NCBI RefSeq assembly: GCF_014206975.1
Contig: NZ_JACHOU010000015.1
Coordinates: 1 to 64,000, forward strand
Origin: Aminobacter aganoensis
GTDB taxonomy: Bacteria > Pseudomonadota > Alphaproteobacteria > Rhizobiales > Rhizobiaceae
DNA length: 64,000 nt
Reading direction: 5' to 3'
This document shows positions 45,015 through 56,493 of this stretch, one piece after another. A model generated the notes under the pieces. It saw only the letters and a program-made list of their open reading frames with translations. It was not told the DNA's origin and did not search any database. Position numbers and translations under genes: made by a program. Position 1 is the stretch's first letter. Each line of letters starts with the position of its first letter.

Positions 45015-45764
45015 ATGCGACTACGCGGGAAACGCATTTTCATTTCCGCCGCTGCCCAGGGCATCGGCCGCGCCAGCGTGCTGGCCTGCGTCAGGGAAGG
45101 CGCGCACGTCATCGCCACCGACATCAATGACGAGGCGCTCAAGGCGCTTTCGGGCGAGCACGAGAACATCGAGACCCATCGTCTCGACGTCCGCGACGCC
45201 AAGGCGGTCGCCGCCTTCGGCGCAGGCCAGGCGCCGCTCGACGGCCTCTTCAACTGCGCCGGCTTCGTCCACAACGGCACCATCATGGACTGCAGCGACG
45301 AAGACTGGGACTTCAGCTTCGACCTCAACGTCAAGAGTATGTACCGCACCACCAGGGCATTCCTGCCCGGCATGCTCGAACGCGCCGAAAAGACCGGCGG
45401 CGTGTCGATCCTCAACATGGCCTCGATGGCTTCGTCGATCAAAGGCTTCCCCAACCGCCTGCTCTACGGCGCGACCAAGGCAGCCGTCATCGGCTTCACC
45501 AAGGGCATGGCCGCCGACTATGTCCGCCGCGGTGTCCGCTGCAACGCGCTGTGCCCCGGTACGGTCGACACGCCGTCGCTGCGCGGCCGCATCGCCGCTG
45601 CTGCCGATCCCGTGCAGGCCGAGAAGGATTTCATCGCCCGCCAGCCCATCGGCCAGCTCGCCACCGTCGACGACATCGCCCCACTCGTCGTCTACCTGTT
45701 GTCCGACGAGTCGCGCTTCGTCACCGGCCAGGCTGTCCTGGTCGACGGCGGCGTCACCATCTAG
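45015..45764 (+). CDS. 2-keto-3-deoxy-L-fuconate dehydrogenase (SDR)
   Basis: A 249-residue short-chain dehydrogenase. The NAD-binding motif AAAQGIG is at residues 12-18 and the Tyr151-x-x-x-Lys155 pair in LLYGATKAA. FNCAGFVHNGTIMDCSDEDWDFSFD and RCNALCPGTVDTPSL are shared with the BDH2/DHRS6-like class, to which 2-keto-3-deoxy-L-fuconate dehydrogenase belongs. It would oxidise the keto acid to 2,4-diketo-3-deoxy-L-fuconate. Start 45015 follows GGGAGGAGCGACGGTT. First gene of the fucose operon. Confidence 0.85.
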   Translation: MRLRGKRIFISAAAQGIGRASVLACVREGAHVIATDINDEALKALSGEHENIETHRLDVRDAKAVAAFGAGQAPLDGLFNCAGFVHNGTIMDCSDEDWDFSFDLNVKSMYRTTRAFLPGMLERAEKTGGVSILNMASMASSIKGFPNRLLYGATKAAVIGFTKGMAADYVRRGVRCNALCPGTVDTPSLRGRIAAAADPVQAEKDFIARQPIGQLATVDDIAPLVVYLLSDESRFVTGQAVLVDGGVTI

Positions 45765-45778
45765 GCGGGGCCGCGGCC

Positions 45779-46663
45779 ATGATCGAAAGGATCGACGGCC
45801 ACTGCCACTACTGGGCGCTCCGGCGTGGCGACTATGGCTGGCTGACGCCTGACGCCGCCCACCTCGCGCCGATCCACCGCGATTTCGGCGCAGCCGAGAT
45901 GCGCCCGCTGGCGCAAGCCGCCGGCATCGCCAGGCGCATCCTCGTCCAGGCCGCGCCCACCGAAGCCGAAACGCTGTTCCTGCTCGACCAGGGCCATAGC
46001 GACAGTGCCGTCGCCGGCGTCGTCGGCTGGGTCGATCTGTCTTCGCCAAAGAGCGTTCAGTCGCTGCAACAGCTTGCGAAAAACCCGCTGTTCAAGGGCG
46101 TCCGGCCGATGCTGCAGGATCTCGACGACATCGACTGGATCGCCACCCGCCCGGACGCCGGAGCCGTCGCCGCGCTGCAGCGGCTTGGCCTGCGCTTCGA
46201 CGCGCTGGTCCTGCCGCAGCATCTTCAAGTGCTGCGCCGCTTCGTCGAGAAACACCCGGATCTGCCTGTCGTCATCGACCATGCCGCCAAGCCTGCCTTC
46301 GCCGCACCGGCCGACGACTCGCGCCATGCCATGTGGAAATTCGGCATGGCCGAGCTCTCCGGCCACCCGCATCTGTGCTGCAAGCTCTCCGGCCTGCTCA
46401 CCGAGCTGCCTGCCGACCGCCGCGCGACGCCGAAGGCGGCGGCGCAAGCCCTGCGTCCGACCGTCGACAGCCTGCTCACCTGGTTCGGACCGGATCGCCT
46501 GATCTGGGGCTCGGATTGGCCGGTGCTCACCTTGGCCGCCCCCTTTGCCTTCTGGGACGAGGTCACCGCCCGCCTGCTCGACCATTTCGGCCAGTCGCAG
46601 CGCGCAGCGATCCTCGGCGGCACCGCGGCACGCTTCTATGGCATCGACGGAGGCCGCGCATGA
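45779..46663 (+). CDS. L-fucono-1,5-lactonase (amidohydrolase family)
   Basis: A 294-residue metal-dependent hydrolase (amidohydrolase-2, COG3618 class) predicted to open L-fuconolactone to L-fuconate. DGHCHYW near the start gives His8 and His10, [12 protein letters not shown] a further His, and LIWGSDWPV the catalytic Asp. The alternative is another sugar-lactone or 2-pyrone-4,6-dicarboxylate-type hydrolase, but the neighbours decide for fuconolactone. Start 45779 is 14 bases after the preceding gene; the stop overlaps the next start by ATGA. Confidence 0.85.
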   Translation: MIERIDGHCHYWALRRGDYGWLTPDAAHLAPIHRDFGAAEMRPLAQAAGIARRILVQAAPTEAETLFLLDQGHSDSAVAGVVGWVDLSSPKSVQSLQQLAKNPLFKGVRPMLQDLDDIDWIATRPDAGAVAALQRLGLRFDALVLPQHLQVLRRFVEKHPDLPVVIDHAAKPAFAAPADDSRHAMWKFGMAELSGHPHLCCKLSGLLTELPADRRATPKAAAQALRPTVDSLLTWFGPDRLIWGSDWPVLTLAAPFAFWDEVTARLLDHFGQSQRAAILGGTAARFYGIDGGRA

Positions 46664-48198
46664 CCGCCCTCGTTGCGATGAAGGACATCGAGAAGTCGTT
46701 CCCCGGCGTGCGCGCGCTGCACAACGCCCAGCTCGACCTGCGCGCCGGCGAGGTTCATGCCCTGATGGGCGAGAACGGCGCCGGCAAGTCGACGATGATG
46801 AAGATCCTCGCCGGCATCTACCGCCGCGACGGCGGCGAAATCCTGCTCGACGGCAAGCCGGTCGAGATCAACTCGCCGCGCCAAGCCCAGGACCTCGGCA
46901 TCGGCATCATCCATCAGGAGCTCAACCTGATGCCACACCTGACGGCGGCACAGAACATGTTCATCGGCCGCGAGCCGCGCAAGGCCGCGGGCCTGCTGCT
47001 CGACGAAGCCAGGCTCAATGCCGATGCGGCGGAAATCTTCGCCAGCATGCACCTGAAGCTCGATCCGCGCACGCTGATCGACGGGTTGACCATCGCTCGC
47101 CAGCAGATGGTGGAAATCGCCAAGGCGCTGTCCTACCGGTCGCGCGTGCTGATCATGGACGAGCCGACCGCCGCCCTGAACGACGCCGAGATCAACGAGC
47201 TTTTCGCCATCATCGCCCGCCTCAAGGCCGAGGGCGTCGGCATCGTCTACATCTCGCACAAGATGGACGAGTTGAAGCGCATCGCCGACCGCGTCACGGT
47301 CATGCGCGACGGCGAATATATCGGCACCGTGCCTGCTGCCGACACGCCGGTCGAAAAGATCATTTCGATGATGGTCGGGCGCGCGCTCACCGAGGAGCGC
47401 CCCGACTTACCCGACCATGCGAATTCGGACGTCGTGCTGAAGGTCAAGAACCTCAACCGCGGCGCGGCCATTCGCAACGTCGGCTTTTCCGTGCGCAAGG
47501 GCGAGATCCTCGGCTTCGCCGGCCTGATGGGCGCCGGCCGCACCGAGGTCGCCCGCGCCATCTTCGGCGCCGACCGCCGCGACAGCGGCGACATCTTCAT
47601 GCACGGCAGGAAGGTCGACATCCGCATGCCGCAGGACGCGGTGCGCGCCGGCATCGGCTACCTCTCCGAGGACCGCAAGCATTTCGGCCTCGCCACCGGC
47701 ATGGACGTCCGCAACAACGTCGTGCTGGCGAGCCTCCGCCGCTTCGCCGGCCCCGGCGGCCTGCTCCGGGAAGCCGCCATGCACGATGCAGCAAGCCGCT
47801 ACATCGACCAGCTGGCGATCAAGACCCCGTCCGACCGCCAGGAAGTGCGCCTGCTCTCCGGCGGCAACCAGCAGAAGATCGTCATCGCCAAGTGGCTGCT
47901 GCGCGACTGCGAGGTGCTGATCTTCGACGAGCCGACACGCGGCATCGATGTCGGAGCCAAGAACGAGATCTACAAGCTGTTGAACGCGCTCGCCCGGCAG
48001 GGCCGCGCCATTATCGTCATCTCGTCCGAACTGCCCGAAGTGCTGCGGCTCAGCCACCGCATCGCCGTCATGTGCGAGGGCCGGCTGACCGGCATCTTGC
48101 CTGGCGGCGCCAGCCAGGAAGAGATCATGCACCTCGCCACCCTGCGCGGCGAAGGCGCCAACCAGAACAACCAGCCGGCTAAGGGAGATGCCAAATGA
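46660..48198 (+). CDS. Sugar ABC transporter ATPase, ribose (RbsA) type
   Basis: A 512-residue protein with two ATPase halves. The first has Walker [10 protein letters not shown] and Walker [12 protein letters not shown]. The second has the degenerate loop GLMGAGRTE usual for RbsA-like proteins, then LSGGNQQK and [13 protein letters not shown]. In an L-fucose cluster it should power L-fucose uptake. It overlaps the genes before and after by ATGA. Confidence 0.92.
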   Translation: MTALVAMKDIEKSFPGVRALHNAQLDLRAGEVHALMGENGAGKSTMMKILAGIYRRDGGEILLDGKPVEINSPRQAQDLGIGIIHQELNLMPHLTAAQNMFIGREPRKAAGLLLDEARLNADAAEIFASMHLKLDPRTLIDGLTIARQQMVEIAKALSYRSRVLIMDEPTAALNDAEINELFAIIARLKAEGVGIVYISHKMDELKRIADRVTVMRDGEYIGTVPAADTPVEKIISMMVGRALTEERPDLPDHANSDVVLKVKNLNRGAAIRNVGFSVRKGEILGFAGLMGAGRTEVARAIFGADRRDSGDIFMHGRKVDIRMPQDAVRAGIGYLSEDRKHFGLATGMDVRNNVVLASLRRFAGPGGLLREAAMHDAASRYIDQLAIKTPSDRQEVRLLSGGNQQKIVIAKWLLRDCEVLIFDEPTRGIDVGAKNEIYKLLNALARQGRAIIVISSELPEVLRLSHRIAVMCEGRLTGILPGGASQEEIMHLATLRGEGANQNNQPAKGDAK

Positions 48199-49190
48199 GT
48201 GCGACCGCATCCACCGGAATTGTCTCGATGGGTTCGAAATTCTCCGGCGCCCACAGGCTCCTCGCCTTCGCCAGCCTGATCGCGCTGATCCTGGTGTTCA
48301 GCCTCGCCTCGCCCAATTTCATGCAGACCTCCAACATCATCGCCATCCTGCAGGCGACGTCGGTCAATGGCGTGCTGGCGATCGCGGCGACGCTTGTCAT
48401 CATCACCGGCGGCATCGACCTGTCGGTCGGCACGCTGATGACCTTCTGCGCGGTCATCGCCGGCGTGGTGCTGACCTTCTGGGGCATGCCGCTCGGCTTC
48501 GGCGTGCTGGCCGCCATCCTCGCCGGTGCCGCCAGCGGCACGCTGTCCGGCACTTTCGTCGCCAAGCTCAAGATCCCGCCCTTCATCGCCACGCTCGGCA
48601 TGATGCTGATCCTCAAGGGCCTGTCGCTGGTCATCTCCGGCACCCGGCCGATCTATTTCAACGGCACGCCGGGCTTCACCCAGATCTCGCAGGGCTCGCT
48701 GATCGGTTCCGTCTTCCCGGCCCTGCCGATCCCCAATGGCGTGCTGATCCTGTTCCTGGTCGCGATCGCCACCAGCTTCATCCTCGAACGGACCATCCTC
48801 GGCCGCTTCACCTTCGCGCTCGGCTCCAACGAGGAGGCGGTCCGGCTGTCCGGCGTCAACACCGACCGCTGGAAGATCGCCGTCTACGCGCTTGCCGGCT
48901 CGATCTGCGGCATCGCCGGGCTGCTGATCTCCTCGCGGCTCAATTCGGCCCAGCCAGCGCTCGGCCAGGGCTACGAGCTCGACGCCATCGCCGCGGTGGT
49001 CATCGGCGGCACCTCGCTCTCCGGCGGCCGCGGCACCATCATCGGCACGCTCATCGGCGCGCTCATCATCTCCGTGCTCGCCAACGGCCTGCGCATCCTT
49101 TCGGTCGCCCAGGAATGGCAGACCGTGGTCACCGGCTCGATCATCATTCTCGCCGTCTACACCGACATTCTGCGGCGCCGCAGGCTTTGA
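48195..49190 (+). CDS. Sugar ABC transporter permease, ribose (RbsC) type
   Basis: A 331-residue permease with about ten hydrophobic segments. [25 protein letters not shown] near residue 70 and [26 protein letters not shown] near residue 260 are the RbsC-family motifs. It overlaps the ATPase stop by ATGA. A hairpin begins 15 bases after its stop, before the binding-protein gene. Confidence 0.92.
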   Translation: MSATASTGIVSMGSKFSGAHRLLAFASLIALILVFSLASPNFMQTSNIIAILQATSVNGVLAIAATLVIITGGIDLSVGTLMTFCAVIAGVVLTFWGMPLGFGVLAAILAGAASGTLSGTFVAKLKIPPFIATLGMMLILKGLSLVISGTRPIYFNGTPGFTQISQGSLIGSVFPALPIPNGVLILFLVAIATSFILERTILGRFTFALGSNEEAVRLSGVNTDRWKIAVYALAGSICGIAGLLISSRLNSAQPALGQGYELDAIAAVVIGGTSLSGGRGTIIGTLIGALIISVLANGLRILSVAQEWQTVVTGSIIILAVYTDILRRRRL

Positions 49191-49204
49191 GAAAGGCCTG
49201 CTTC

Positions 49205-49223
49205 GCGCAGCCCGTGGCTGCGC
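49205..49223. promoter_or_regulatory. Hairpin between permease and binding-protein genes
   Basis: GCGCAGCC-CGT-GGCTGCGC, an 8-base perfect stem with a three-base loop and no T-run. It lies in a 114-base gap ahead of the binding-protein gene and could set mRNA processing or stability so that more binding protein than permease is made. Confidence 0.45.
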
Positions 49224-49304
49224 CAACACCAAGAAGAGAGCGAACGCGCTCCAGGAAAATTCGGAATGCAAATTCGGATCGGAAAATGAACATCAGGAGG
49301 AACC

Positions 49305-50252
49305 ATGTTCACTAGACGCACCGTGCTCGGCGCCATCAGCGCCGCAGCGATCCTGGGTTACGGCTCGAGCTTCGCACTGGCCCAGGACAAGATGTACATC
49401 CCGCTGATCTCCAAGGGCTTCCAGCATCAGTTCTGGCAGGCCGTGAAGGCGGGCGCCGACAAGGCCGCCGCCGACCTCGGCGTCGAAGTCACCTTCGAAG
49501 GCCCGGATTCGGAAACCCAGGTCGACCGCCAGATCGACATGCTGGCCGCGGCCCTCGCCAAGAAGCCGGCGGCGATCGGCTTCGCCGCCCTCGACAGCCA
49601 GGCGGCGCTGCCGCTGCTGCAACAGGCCAAGGACGCCAAGATCCCTGTCGTCGCCTTCGACTCCGGCGTCGAAGGCGACATCCCGGTCTCCACCGCCTCG
49701 ACCAACAACATCGCCGCCGCCGCCCTTGCCGCCGACAAGATGGCCGAACTGATTGGCGACGAAGGCAAGGTGGCGTTGGTCGTGCATGACCAGACCAGCC
49801 GCACCGGCATCGATCGCCGCGACGGCTTCGTCAACCGCATGAAGGAGGCCCATCCGAAGGTCGAGATCGTCGCCATCGAATATGGCGAGGGCGATCACCT
49901 CAAGTCGACCGAAATCACCAAGGCGATCCTGCAGGCCAACCCCGATCTCAAGGGCATGTTCGGCGCCAACGAAGGCTCGGCCATCGGCGTCGTCAACGGC
50001 GCCAAGGAACTCGGCCGCCAGTTGGTGATCATCGGCTACGATTCGGGTGCCCAGCAGAAGCAGGCGATCCGCGACGGCCAGATGGCCGGCGCCATCACCC
50101 AGAACCCGGTCGGCATCGGCTACAAGACCGTCGAGGCAGCCGTCAAGGCAGCCAAGGGCGAGGCGGTCGAGAAGAACATCGACACCGGCTTCTACTACTA
50201 CGACAAGACCAACATCGATCAGCCCGACATCGCAGCCGTGCTGTACGACTGA
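49305..50252 (+). CDS. Sugar ABC transporter binding protein, ribose (RbsB) type
   Basis: A 315-residue periplasmic-binding-protein-1-like protein. The N-terminus MFTRRTVLGAISAAAILGYG has a twin-arginine-like TRRTVL, so export by Tat is possible. IPLISKGFQHQFWQAVKAGADKAA and DSGVEGDIPVSTASTNN are typical. The predicted ligand is L-fucose, by context only. It starts after AGGAGG and follows the permease by 114 bases, so it may be translated at a higher level. Confidence 0.9.
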   Translation: MFTRRTVLGAISAAAILGYGSSFALAQDKMYIPLISKGFQHQFWQAVKAGADKAAADLGVEVTFEGPDSETQVDRQIDMLAAALAKKPAAIGFAALDSQAALPLLQQAKDAKIPVVAFDSGVEGDIPVSTASTNNIAAAALAADKMAELIGDEGKVALVVHDQTSRTGIDRRDGFVNRMKEAHPKVEIVAIEYGEGDHLKSTEITKAILQANPDLKGMFGANEGSAIGVVNGAKELGRQLVIIGYDSGAQQKQAIRDGQMAGAITQNPVGIGYKTVEAAVKAAKGEAVEKNIDTGFYYYDKTNIDQPDIAAVLYD

Positions 50253-50316
50253 CCACGATCCGGACCTCACCGGAGGCGGTTCGCCGCCTCCGGCTCTTCC
50301 AACCAAGGTGACGTCA

Positions 50317-51171
50317 ATGAAATTGCTCCGCTATGGCCCCATGGGCAACGAAAAGCCCGGCCTGCTCGACGCGTCCGGCCGCGTCCGCGATCTCTCGCGC
50401 CACGTCGACGACATCGCCGGCGGCGTGCTGGCTCCCGAAGGGCTCGCCCGCCTGCGCGGCATCGACCCCGAGACCCTGCCGCTGGTCGCGGGCACGCCGC
50501 AGCAGGACCTGCGCCTCGGCGCCTGCGTCGGCCGCATCGGCAAGTTCATCTGCATCGGCCTCAACTATGCGGACCACGCCGCCGAGACGGGTGCTGCCAT
50601 CCCCGCCGAACCCATCGTCTTCAACAAGTGGACCTCGGCCATCGTCGGCCCCGACGACGACGTCGAGATCCCGCGCGGCTCTCTCAAGACCGACTGGGAG
50701 GTCGAGCTCGGCGTCGTCATCGGCAAGCCCGGCCGCTACATCGACGAGGCCGACGCCATGGACCACGTCGCCGGCTACTGCGTCATCAACGACGTCTCCG
50801 AGCGCGAATACCAGATCGAGCGCGGCGGCACCTGGGACAAGGGTAAGGGCTGCGACACCTTCGGCCCGACCGGTCCATGGATGGTCACATCCGACGAGAT
50901 CGCCGACCCGCAGAACCTCAAGATGTGGCTGGATGTCGACGGCAGACGCTACCAGGACGGCTCGACCACGACCATGATCTTCTCGGTCCGGCAGGTCGTT
51001 GCCTATCTCAGCCGCTTCATGAGCCTTCAGTCCGGCGACGTCATCTCGACCGGCACCCCGCCCGGAGTCGGCCTCGGCCAGAAGCCACCCGTCTATCTCA
51101 AGCCCGGCCAGACGATGACCCTCGGCATCGAGGGCCTCGGCACCCAGAAGCAGCGCGCCGTCGCCGCCTGA
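50317..51171 (+). CDS. 2,4-diketo-3-deoxy-L-fuconate hydrolase (FAH family)
   Basis: A 284-residue fumarylacetoacetate hydrolase-family enzyme, predicted to split the diketo acid to pyruvate and L-lactate. Metal ligands are Glu128 and Glu130 in DWEVELG and Asp159 in VINDVSERE. KFICIGLNYADHAAETG and STGTPPGVGLGQKPPVYL are further family marks. The FAH family covers several diketo acids; the fuconate dehydratase next door points to the fucose pathway. Confidence 0.87.
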   Translation: MKLLRYGPMGNEKPGLLDASGRVRDLSRHVDDIAGGVLAPEGLARLRGIDPETLPLVAGTPQQDLRLGACVGRIGKFICIGLNYADHAAETGAAIPAEPIVFNKWTSAIVGPDDDVEIPRGSLKTDWEVELGVVIGKPGRYIDEADAMDHVAGYCVINDVSEREYQIERGGTWDKGKGCDTFGPTGPWMVTSDEIADPQNLKMWLDVDGRRYQDGSTTTMIFSVRQVVAYLSRFMSLQSGDVISTGTPPGVGLGQKPPVYLKPGQTMTLGIEGLGTQKQRAVAA

Positions 51172-51191
51172 AACCTTAGGGACCCCCGACC

Positions 51192-53335
<2,144 letters not shown>

Positions 53336-53493
53336 CCAGGCCGTTTTGCACCCAGCTTGGCCATCTTCGGGCGATTCGGGGCCGGATCAGCCGACAGCGC
53401 CTTCGCCTGCAAGCTTCGCGCGCCGACATTGCGTTGAGGCTCGACGCCATCGCATCTGTGGTCGGCTGCCGCTTCAGCCCGCCAGAAACGACG

Positions 53494-53520
53494 AAGGCCG
53501 CGGCAAGCCGCGGCCTTTTT
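53494..53520 (+). terminator. Rho-independent terminator of the fucose operon
   Basis: AAGGCCGCGG-CAAG-CCGCGGCCTT forms a ten-base stem followed by TTTTT (the last stem bases overlap the T-run). The same stem may help end the tRNA transcript coming from the other side. The 484-base gap around it holds only this and the tRNA gene. Confidence 0.9.
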
Positions 53521-53532
53521 CGTGGGATATAT

Positions 53533-53607
53533 TGGAGCGGGTGAAGCGATTCGAACGCTCGACCCCAACCTTGGCAAGGTTGTGCTCTACCCCTGAGCTA
53601 CACCCGC
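53533..53607 (-). tRNA. tRNA-Gly (anticodon GCC)
   Basis: Read on the minus strand, GCGGGTG pairs with CACCCGC as the acceptor stem. The D-arm has TAGCTCAGGGGTAGAGCA. The anticodon stem is CCTTGCCAAGG with loop TTGCCAA, hence anticodon GCC. The T-arm carries GTTCGAATC, and the 3-prime CCA is encoded. All four arms are complete. Confidence 0.97.
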
Positions 53608-53819
53608 TCGCGCGGCTCGTCGCCGCAACGGCGCCTATATGGCCGAAGCTCGCGGCGAATGCAACAGGGAAGCGCGATCTTTTTTCGGCTCTTCGTCCAC
53701 ACCCCGGCAAACCCCGGATTTCCGTGCAAACGGAGCCTTCTGATGTGCCGGCCGGGCTTGTCTTGGCGCCGGGCTTTGCCCATAAACCCTGAAATCGAAC
53801 AATTTTGACGAAGGCGGCG

Positions 53820-54332
53820 ATGACCGGCGCACCGAATCCCAAGACCAAGGCCGAGCTGTTCGCCTTTCTCGAAACGCTCGGCATCGCCGTCCAGACGCAC
53901 GAGCACCCGCCGCTCTACACCGTCGCCGATTCGCAGGCGCTGCGCGGGACGATCCCCGGCGGCCACACCAAGAACCTGTTCCTCAAGGACAAGAAAGACA
54001 GCTTCTTCCTCGTGACCGTCGACGAGGACGCCGATGTCGACCTCAAGCAGATCCATCACTTGATCGGCGCGGCGAGCCGCGTCTCCTTCGGCAAGCCGGA
54101 AGCGCTGATGGAGCTGCTCGGCGTCGCGCCGGGCGCGGTGACGGTCTTCGGGCTGATCAACGACACCTCGGGCAGGGTCAGGGTGGTGCTCGACAGCACG
54201 CTGATGGAAAACGCCGTCATCAACGCCCACCCGCTGACCAACGAGGCGACGACCTCGATCGCGGCCGCCGACCTGTTGCAATTCGTCAAGGCAACCGGCC
54301 ACGATCCTGTTATCTTGAAAGTCACCGGCTGA
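53820..54332 (+). CDS. YbaK/ProX-type prolyl-tRNA editing deacylase
   Basis: A 170-residue free-standing editing domain related to the insertion domain of prolyl-tRNA synthetase; such proteins hydrolyse mischarged Ala-tRNA(Pro). GGHTKNLFLKDKKDSFFLVTVDED near residue 45 has the conserved lysine, and FGLINDTSGRVRVVLDS and NAHPLTNEATTSIAAADL are ProX marks. ATG 53820 follows AAGG; a TTG at 53805 is an alternative. Confidence 0.88.
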   Translation: MTGAPNPKTKAELFAFLETLGIAVQTHEHPPLYTVADSQALRGTIPGGHTKNLFLKDKKDSFFLVTVDEDADVDLKQIHHLIGAASRVSFGKPEALMELLGVAPGAVTVFGLINDTSGRVRVVLDSTLMENAVINAHPLTNEATTSIAAADLLQFVKATGHDPVILKVTG

Positions 54333-54402
54333 TCGCCACATGGTGGGCTGACAGCCGCGGCCGACGGCCGGCGGGCCCTGAATACACACCGGAAGAGCCA
54401 GT

Positions 54403-55371
54403 ATGAGCAACGAGAACAACCCCTTCGGCGGCATGAGCAGCCAGTATGCCGCGAATGTGCAGTTTGGCGGCGCGCCTGCCGGCGATGCCGCGCCGGCGGC
54501 CGATCTCATCAAGGACACCACCACCGCGGCCTTCAGCGCCGACGTTATCCAGGAATCGCGCAACCAGCCGGTGCTGGTCGACTTCTGGGCGCCCTGGTGC
54601 GGTCCGTGCAAGCAGCTGACGCCGGTGATCGAGCGCGTCGTCCAGGCCGCGGGCGGCCGCGTCAAGCTCGTCAAGATGAACATCGACGACCATCCCGCCA
54701 TCGCCGGCCAGCTCGGCATCCAGTCGATCCCGGCGGTCATCGCCTTCAAGAACGGCCAGCCGGTCGACGGCTTCATGGGCGCCGTGCCCGAGAGCCAGAT
54801 CCGCGACTTCATCGACAAGGTCGCCGGCAAGGATGGCGGCCAGCCGCAGATCGCCGAGGCGCTCGCCGCCGCCGCCGAGGCGCGCGACGCCGGCGACCTG
54901 CAGACGGCGGTTCAGATCTATGACGCCGTGCTCGAGCAGGCTGCCGACAATCTCGATGCCATCGGCGCACTGGCCGAGATCCTCTTCGAGGCCGGCGACA
55001 CCGACGGCGCGAACGAGGTGCTGGCACGCGCCCCCGAAGGCAAGCAGGATGCGCCGGCGCTGGCTTCGGTGCGCGCCAGGATCGCGCTTGCCCAAGAAGC
55101 TGCCGCCCTCGGCGATTCGGCCGAACTGGAGCGCCGGCTGGCCCAGAACCCCGGCGACCACCAGGCGCGCTTCGACCTCGCCATGATCCAGAACGCCAAG
55201 GGCCAGCGCACCGAGGCCGCCGACAGCCTGCTCGCCATCGTCAAGGCCGACCGGACCTGGAACGACGACGGCGCCAGGGCACAGCTGCTCAAGCTGTTCG
55301 AGGCCTGGGGCTTCACCGACGAGGTGACGCTGGCGACGCGGCGCAAGCTGTCGTCGCTGCTGTTTTCGTAA
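54403..55371 (+). CDS. Thioredoxin with C-terminal TPR domain (YbbN/CnoX-like)
   Basis: A 322-residue protein: a low-complexity head (1-45), a thioredoxin fold with an intact WCGPC (Cys66, Cys69) in VDFWAPWCGPCKQL, then a helical TPR-like part (about 165-322). This is the YbbN/CnoX layout of a holdase chaperone. E. coli CnoX lacks the redox pair, whereas here both cysteines are kept. It precedes a LON-domain protein, a frequent pairing in rhizobia. Confidence 0.88.
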   Translation: MSNENNPFGGMSSQYAANVQFGGAPAGDAAPAADLIKDTTTAAFSADVIQESRNQPVLVDFWAPWCGPCKQLTPVIERVVQAAGGRVKLVKMNIDDHPAIAGQLGIQSIPAVIAFKNGQPVDGFMGAVPESQIRDFIDKVAGKDGGQPQIAEALAAAAEARDAGDLQTAVQIYDAVLEQAADNLDAIGALAEILFEAGDTDGANEVLARAPEGKQDAPALASVRARIALAQEAAALGDSAELERRLAQNPGDHQARFDLAMIQNAKGQRTEAADSLLAIVKADRTWNDDGARAQLLKLFEAWGFTDEVTLATRRKLSSLLFS

Positions 55372-55443
55372 CGGTTTTGTCGCCGGCGCCCTTGCGCTCG
55401 ACCGTTGCGGCCCCAGATGAAGGGGTATCCGACTGAGGAACAG

Positions 55444-56115
55444 ATGCAGGCAGGAAACGCGCATTACAGGCTCGACAGCGATTTGCCGACGACGCTGGCG
55501 GTGTTCCCGCTGACGGCGGCGCTGCTGTTGCCTGGCGGCCGCATGCCGCTCAACATCTTCGAGCCGCGCTACCTGCAGATGATCGACGAAGCGATTGCTG
55601 GATCGCGGCTGATCGGCATGATCCAGCCGGCGCTCGACGGCACGCTGCATCCCGACGGCGAACCGGCTTTGTGCCCCGTCGGCTGCATCGGCCGCATCAC
55701 CTCGCTCGCCGAGACCGGCGACGGCCGCTACCTGATCTCGCTGCAGGGCGTCTGCCGGTTCCGGGTCAGCCAGGAGCTGGCCGTCAAGACGCCGTTCCGG
55801 CAATGCAAGATCACCTGCTTCGGCGCCGACCTCGGCGAGGACAAGGCCGGCGCGGATGTCGACCGGCCGGCGCTGCTCAGGGCGTTCCGCACCTATCTCC
55901 AGGCCAACGAGCTCGACGCCGACTGGGAGAGCGTCAGCCGCGCCGACAACGCCATACTGGTCAACGCGCTGTCGATGATGGCGCCTTACGGCGCTGCCGA
56001 AAAGCAGGCGCTGCTCGAGGCGCCCGACCTCAAGACACGCGCCGAGACATTGATCGCGATCACCGAAATGGCACTGGCGCGCGAAAACGAGGATTTCGGC
56101 TCGAGCCTGCAATAG
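55444..56115 (+). CDS. LON substrate-binding domain protein
   Basis: A 223-residue protein made only of the Lon protease N-terminal domain: [63 protein letters not shown]. No ATPase or protease part, so it may act as a substrate adaptor or inhibitor. Start 55444 ([10 protein letters not shown]) was preferred over 55417 because GAGGA lies just upstream and the N-terminus fits homologues. Confidence 0.88.
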   Translation: MQAGNAHYRLDSDLPTTLAVFPLTAALLLPGGRMPLNIFEPRYLQMIDEAIAGSRLIGMIQPALDGTLHPDGEPALCPVGCIGRITSLAETGDGRYLISLQGVCRFRVSQELAVKTPFRQCKITCFGADLGEDKAGADVDRPALLRAFRTYLQANELDADWESVSRADNAILVNALSMMAPYGAAEKQALLEAPDLKTRAETLIAITEMALARENEDFGSSLQ

Positions 56116-56239
56116 AGCTCTCTTCGCTTTTCTTCGAATGCGAAACGCTCTGTCTTCTCTTGGTTTGTGGCAATCCCGGCCGGAAAGCCGCTGCATAGTT
56201 TTCCTGGAATTGCCCCAGCCCGACCCGTGGAGAGCCTGG

Positions 56240-56467
56240 ATGGTTGAAGCCACCAACAAACGCGACATCGACGTCAAGCTGCTCGAGCTGCTGGCTTGCC
56301 CGCTGACCAAGGGTCCGCTGACCTGGAATGCCGAGCGCGGCGAACTGGTGTCCAGGCTCGCCCGCCTCGCCTACCCGGTGCGTGACGGCATCCCCGTGAT
56401 GCTGCCCTCCGAGGCGCGGCAGATTCCGGACGAGGCAGCACCGAAAACCACTCCGTCTGCCGACTGA
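56240..56467 (+). CDS. Trm112-like (YcaR/UPF0434) small protein
   Basis: A 75-residue protein of the Trm112p-like family: [16 protein letters not shown], then [22 protein letters not shown]. Only one cysteine is left, so the zinc site of other Trm112 proteins is absent. Eukaryotic Trm112 activates methyltransferases; the bacterial role is unknown. Start 56240 comes after a GGAGAG stretch. Confidence 0.88.
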   Translation: MVEATNKRDIDVKLLELLACPLTKGPLTWNAERGELVSRLARLAYPVRDGIPVMLPSEARQIPDEAAPKTTPSAD

Positions 56468-56493
56468 ACCCAGGCCTCCTTCCAGGCCCTGTT

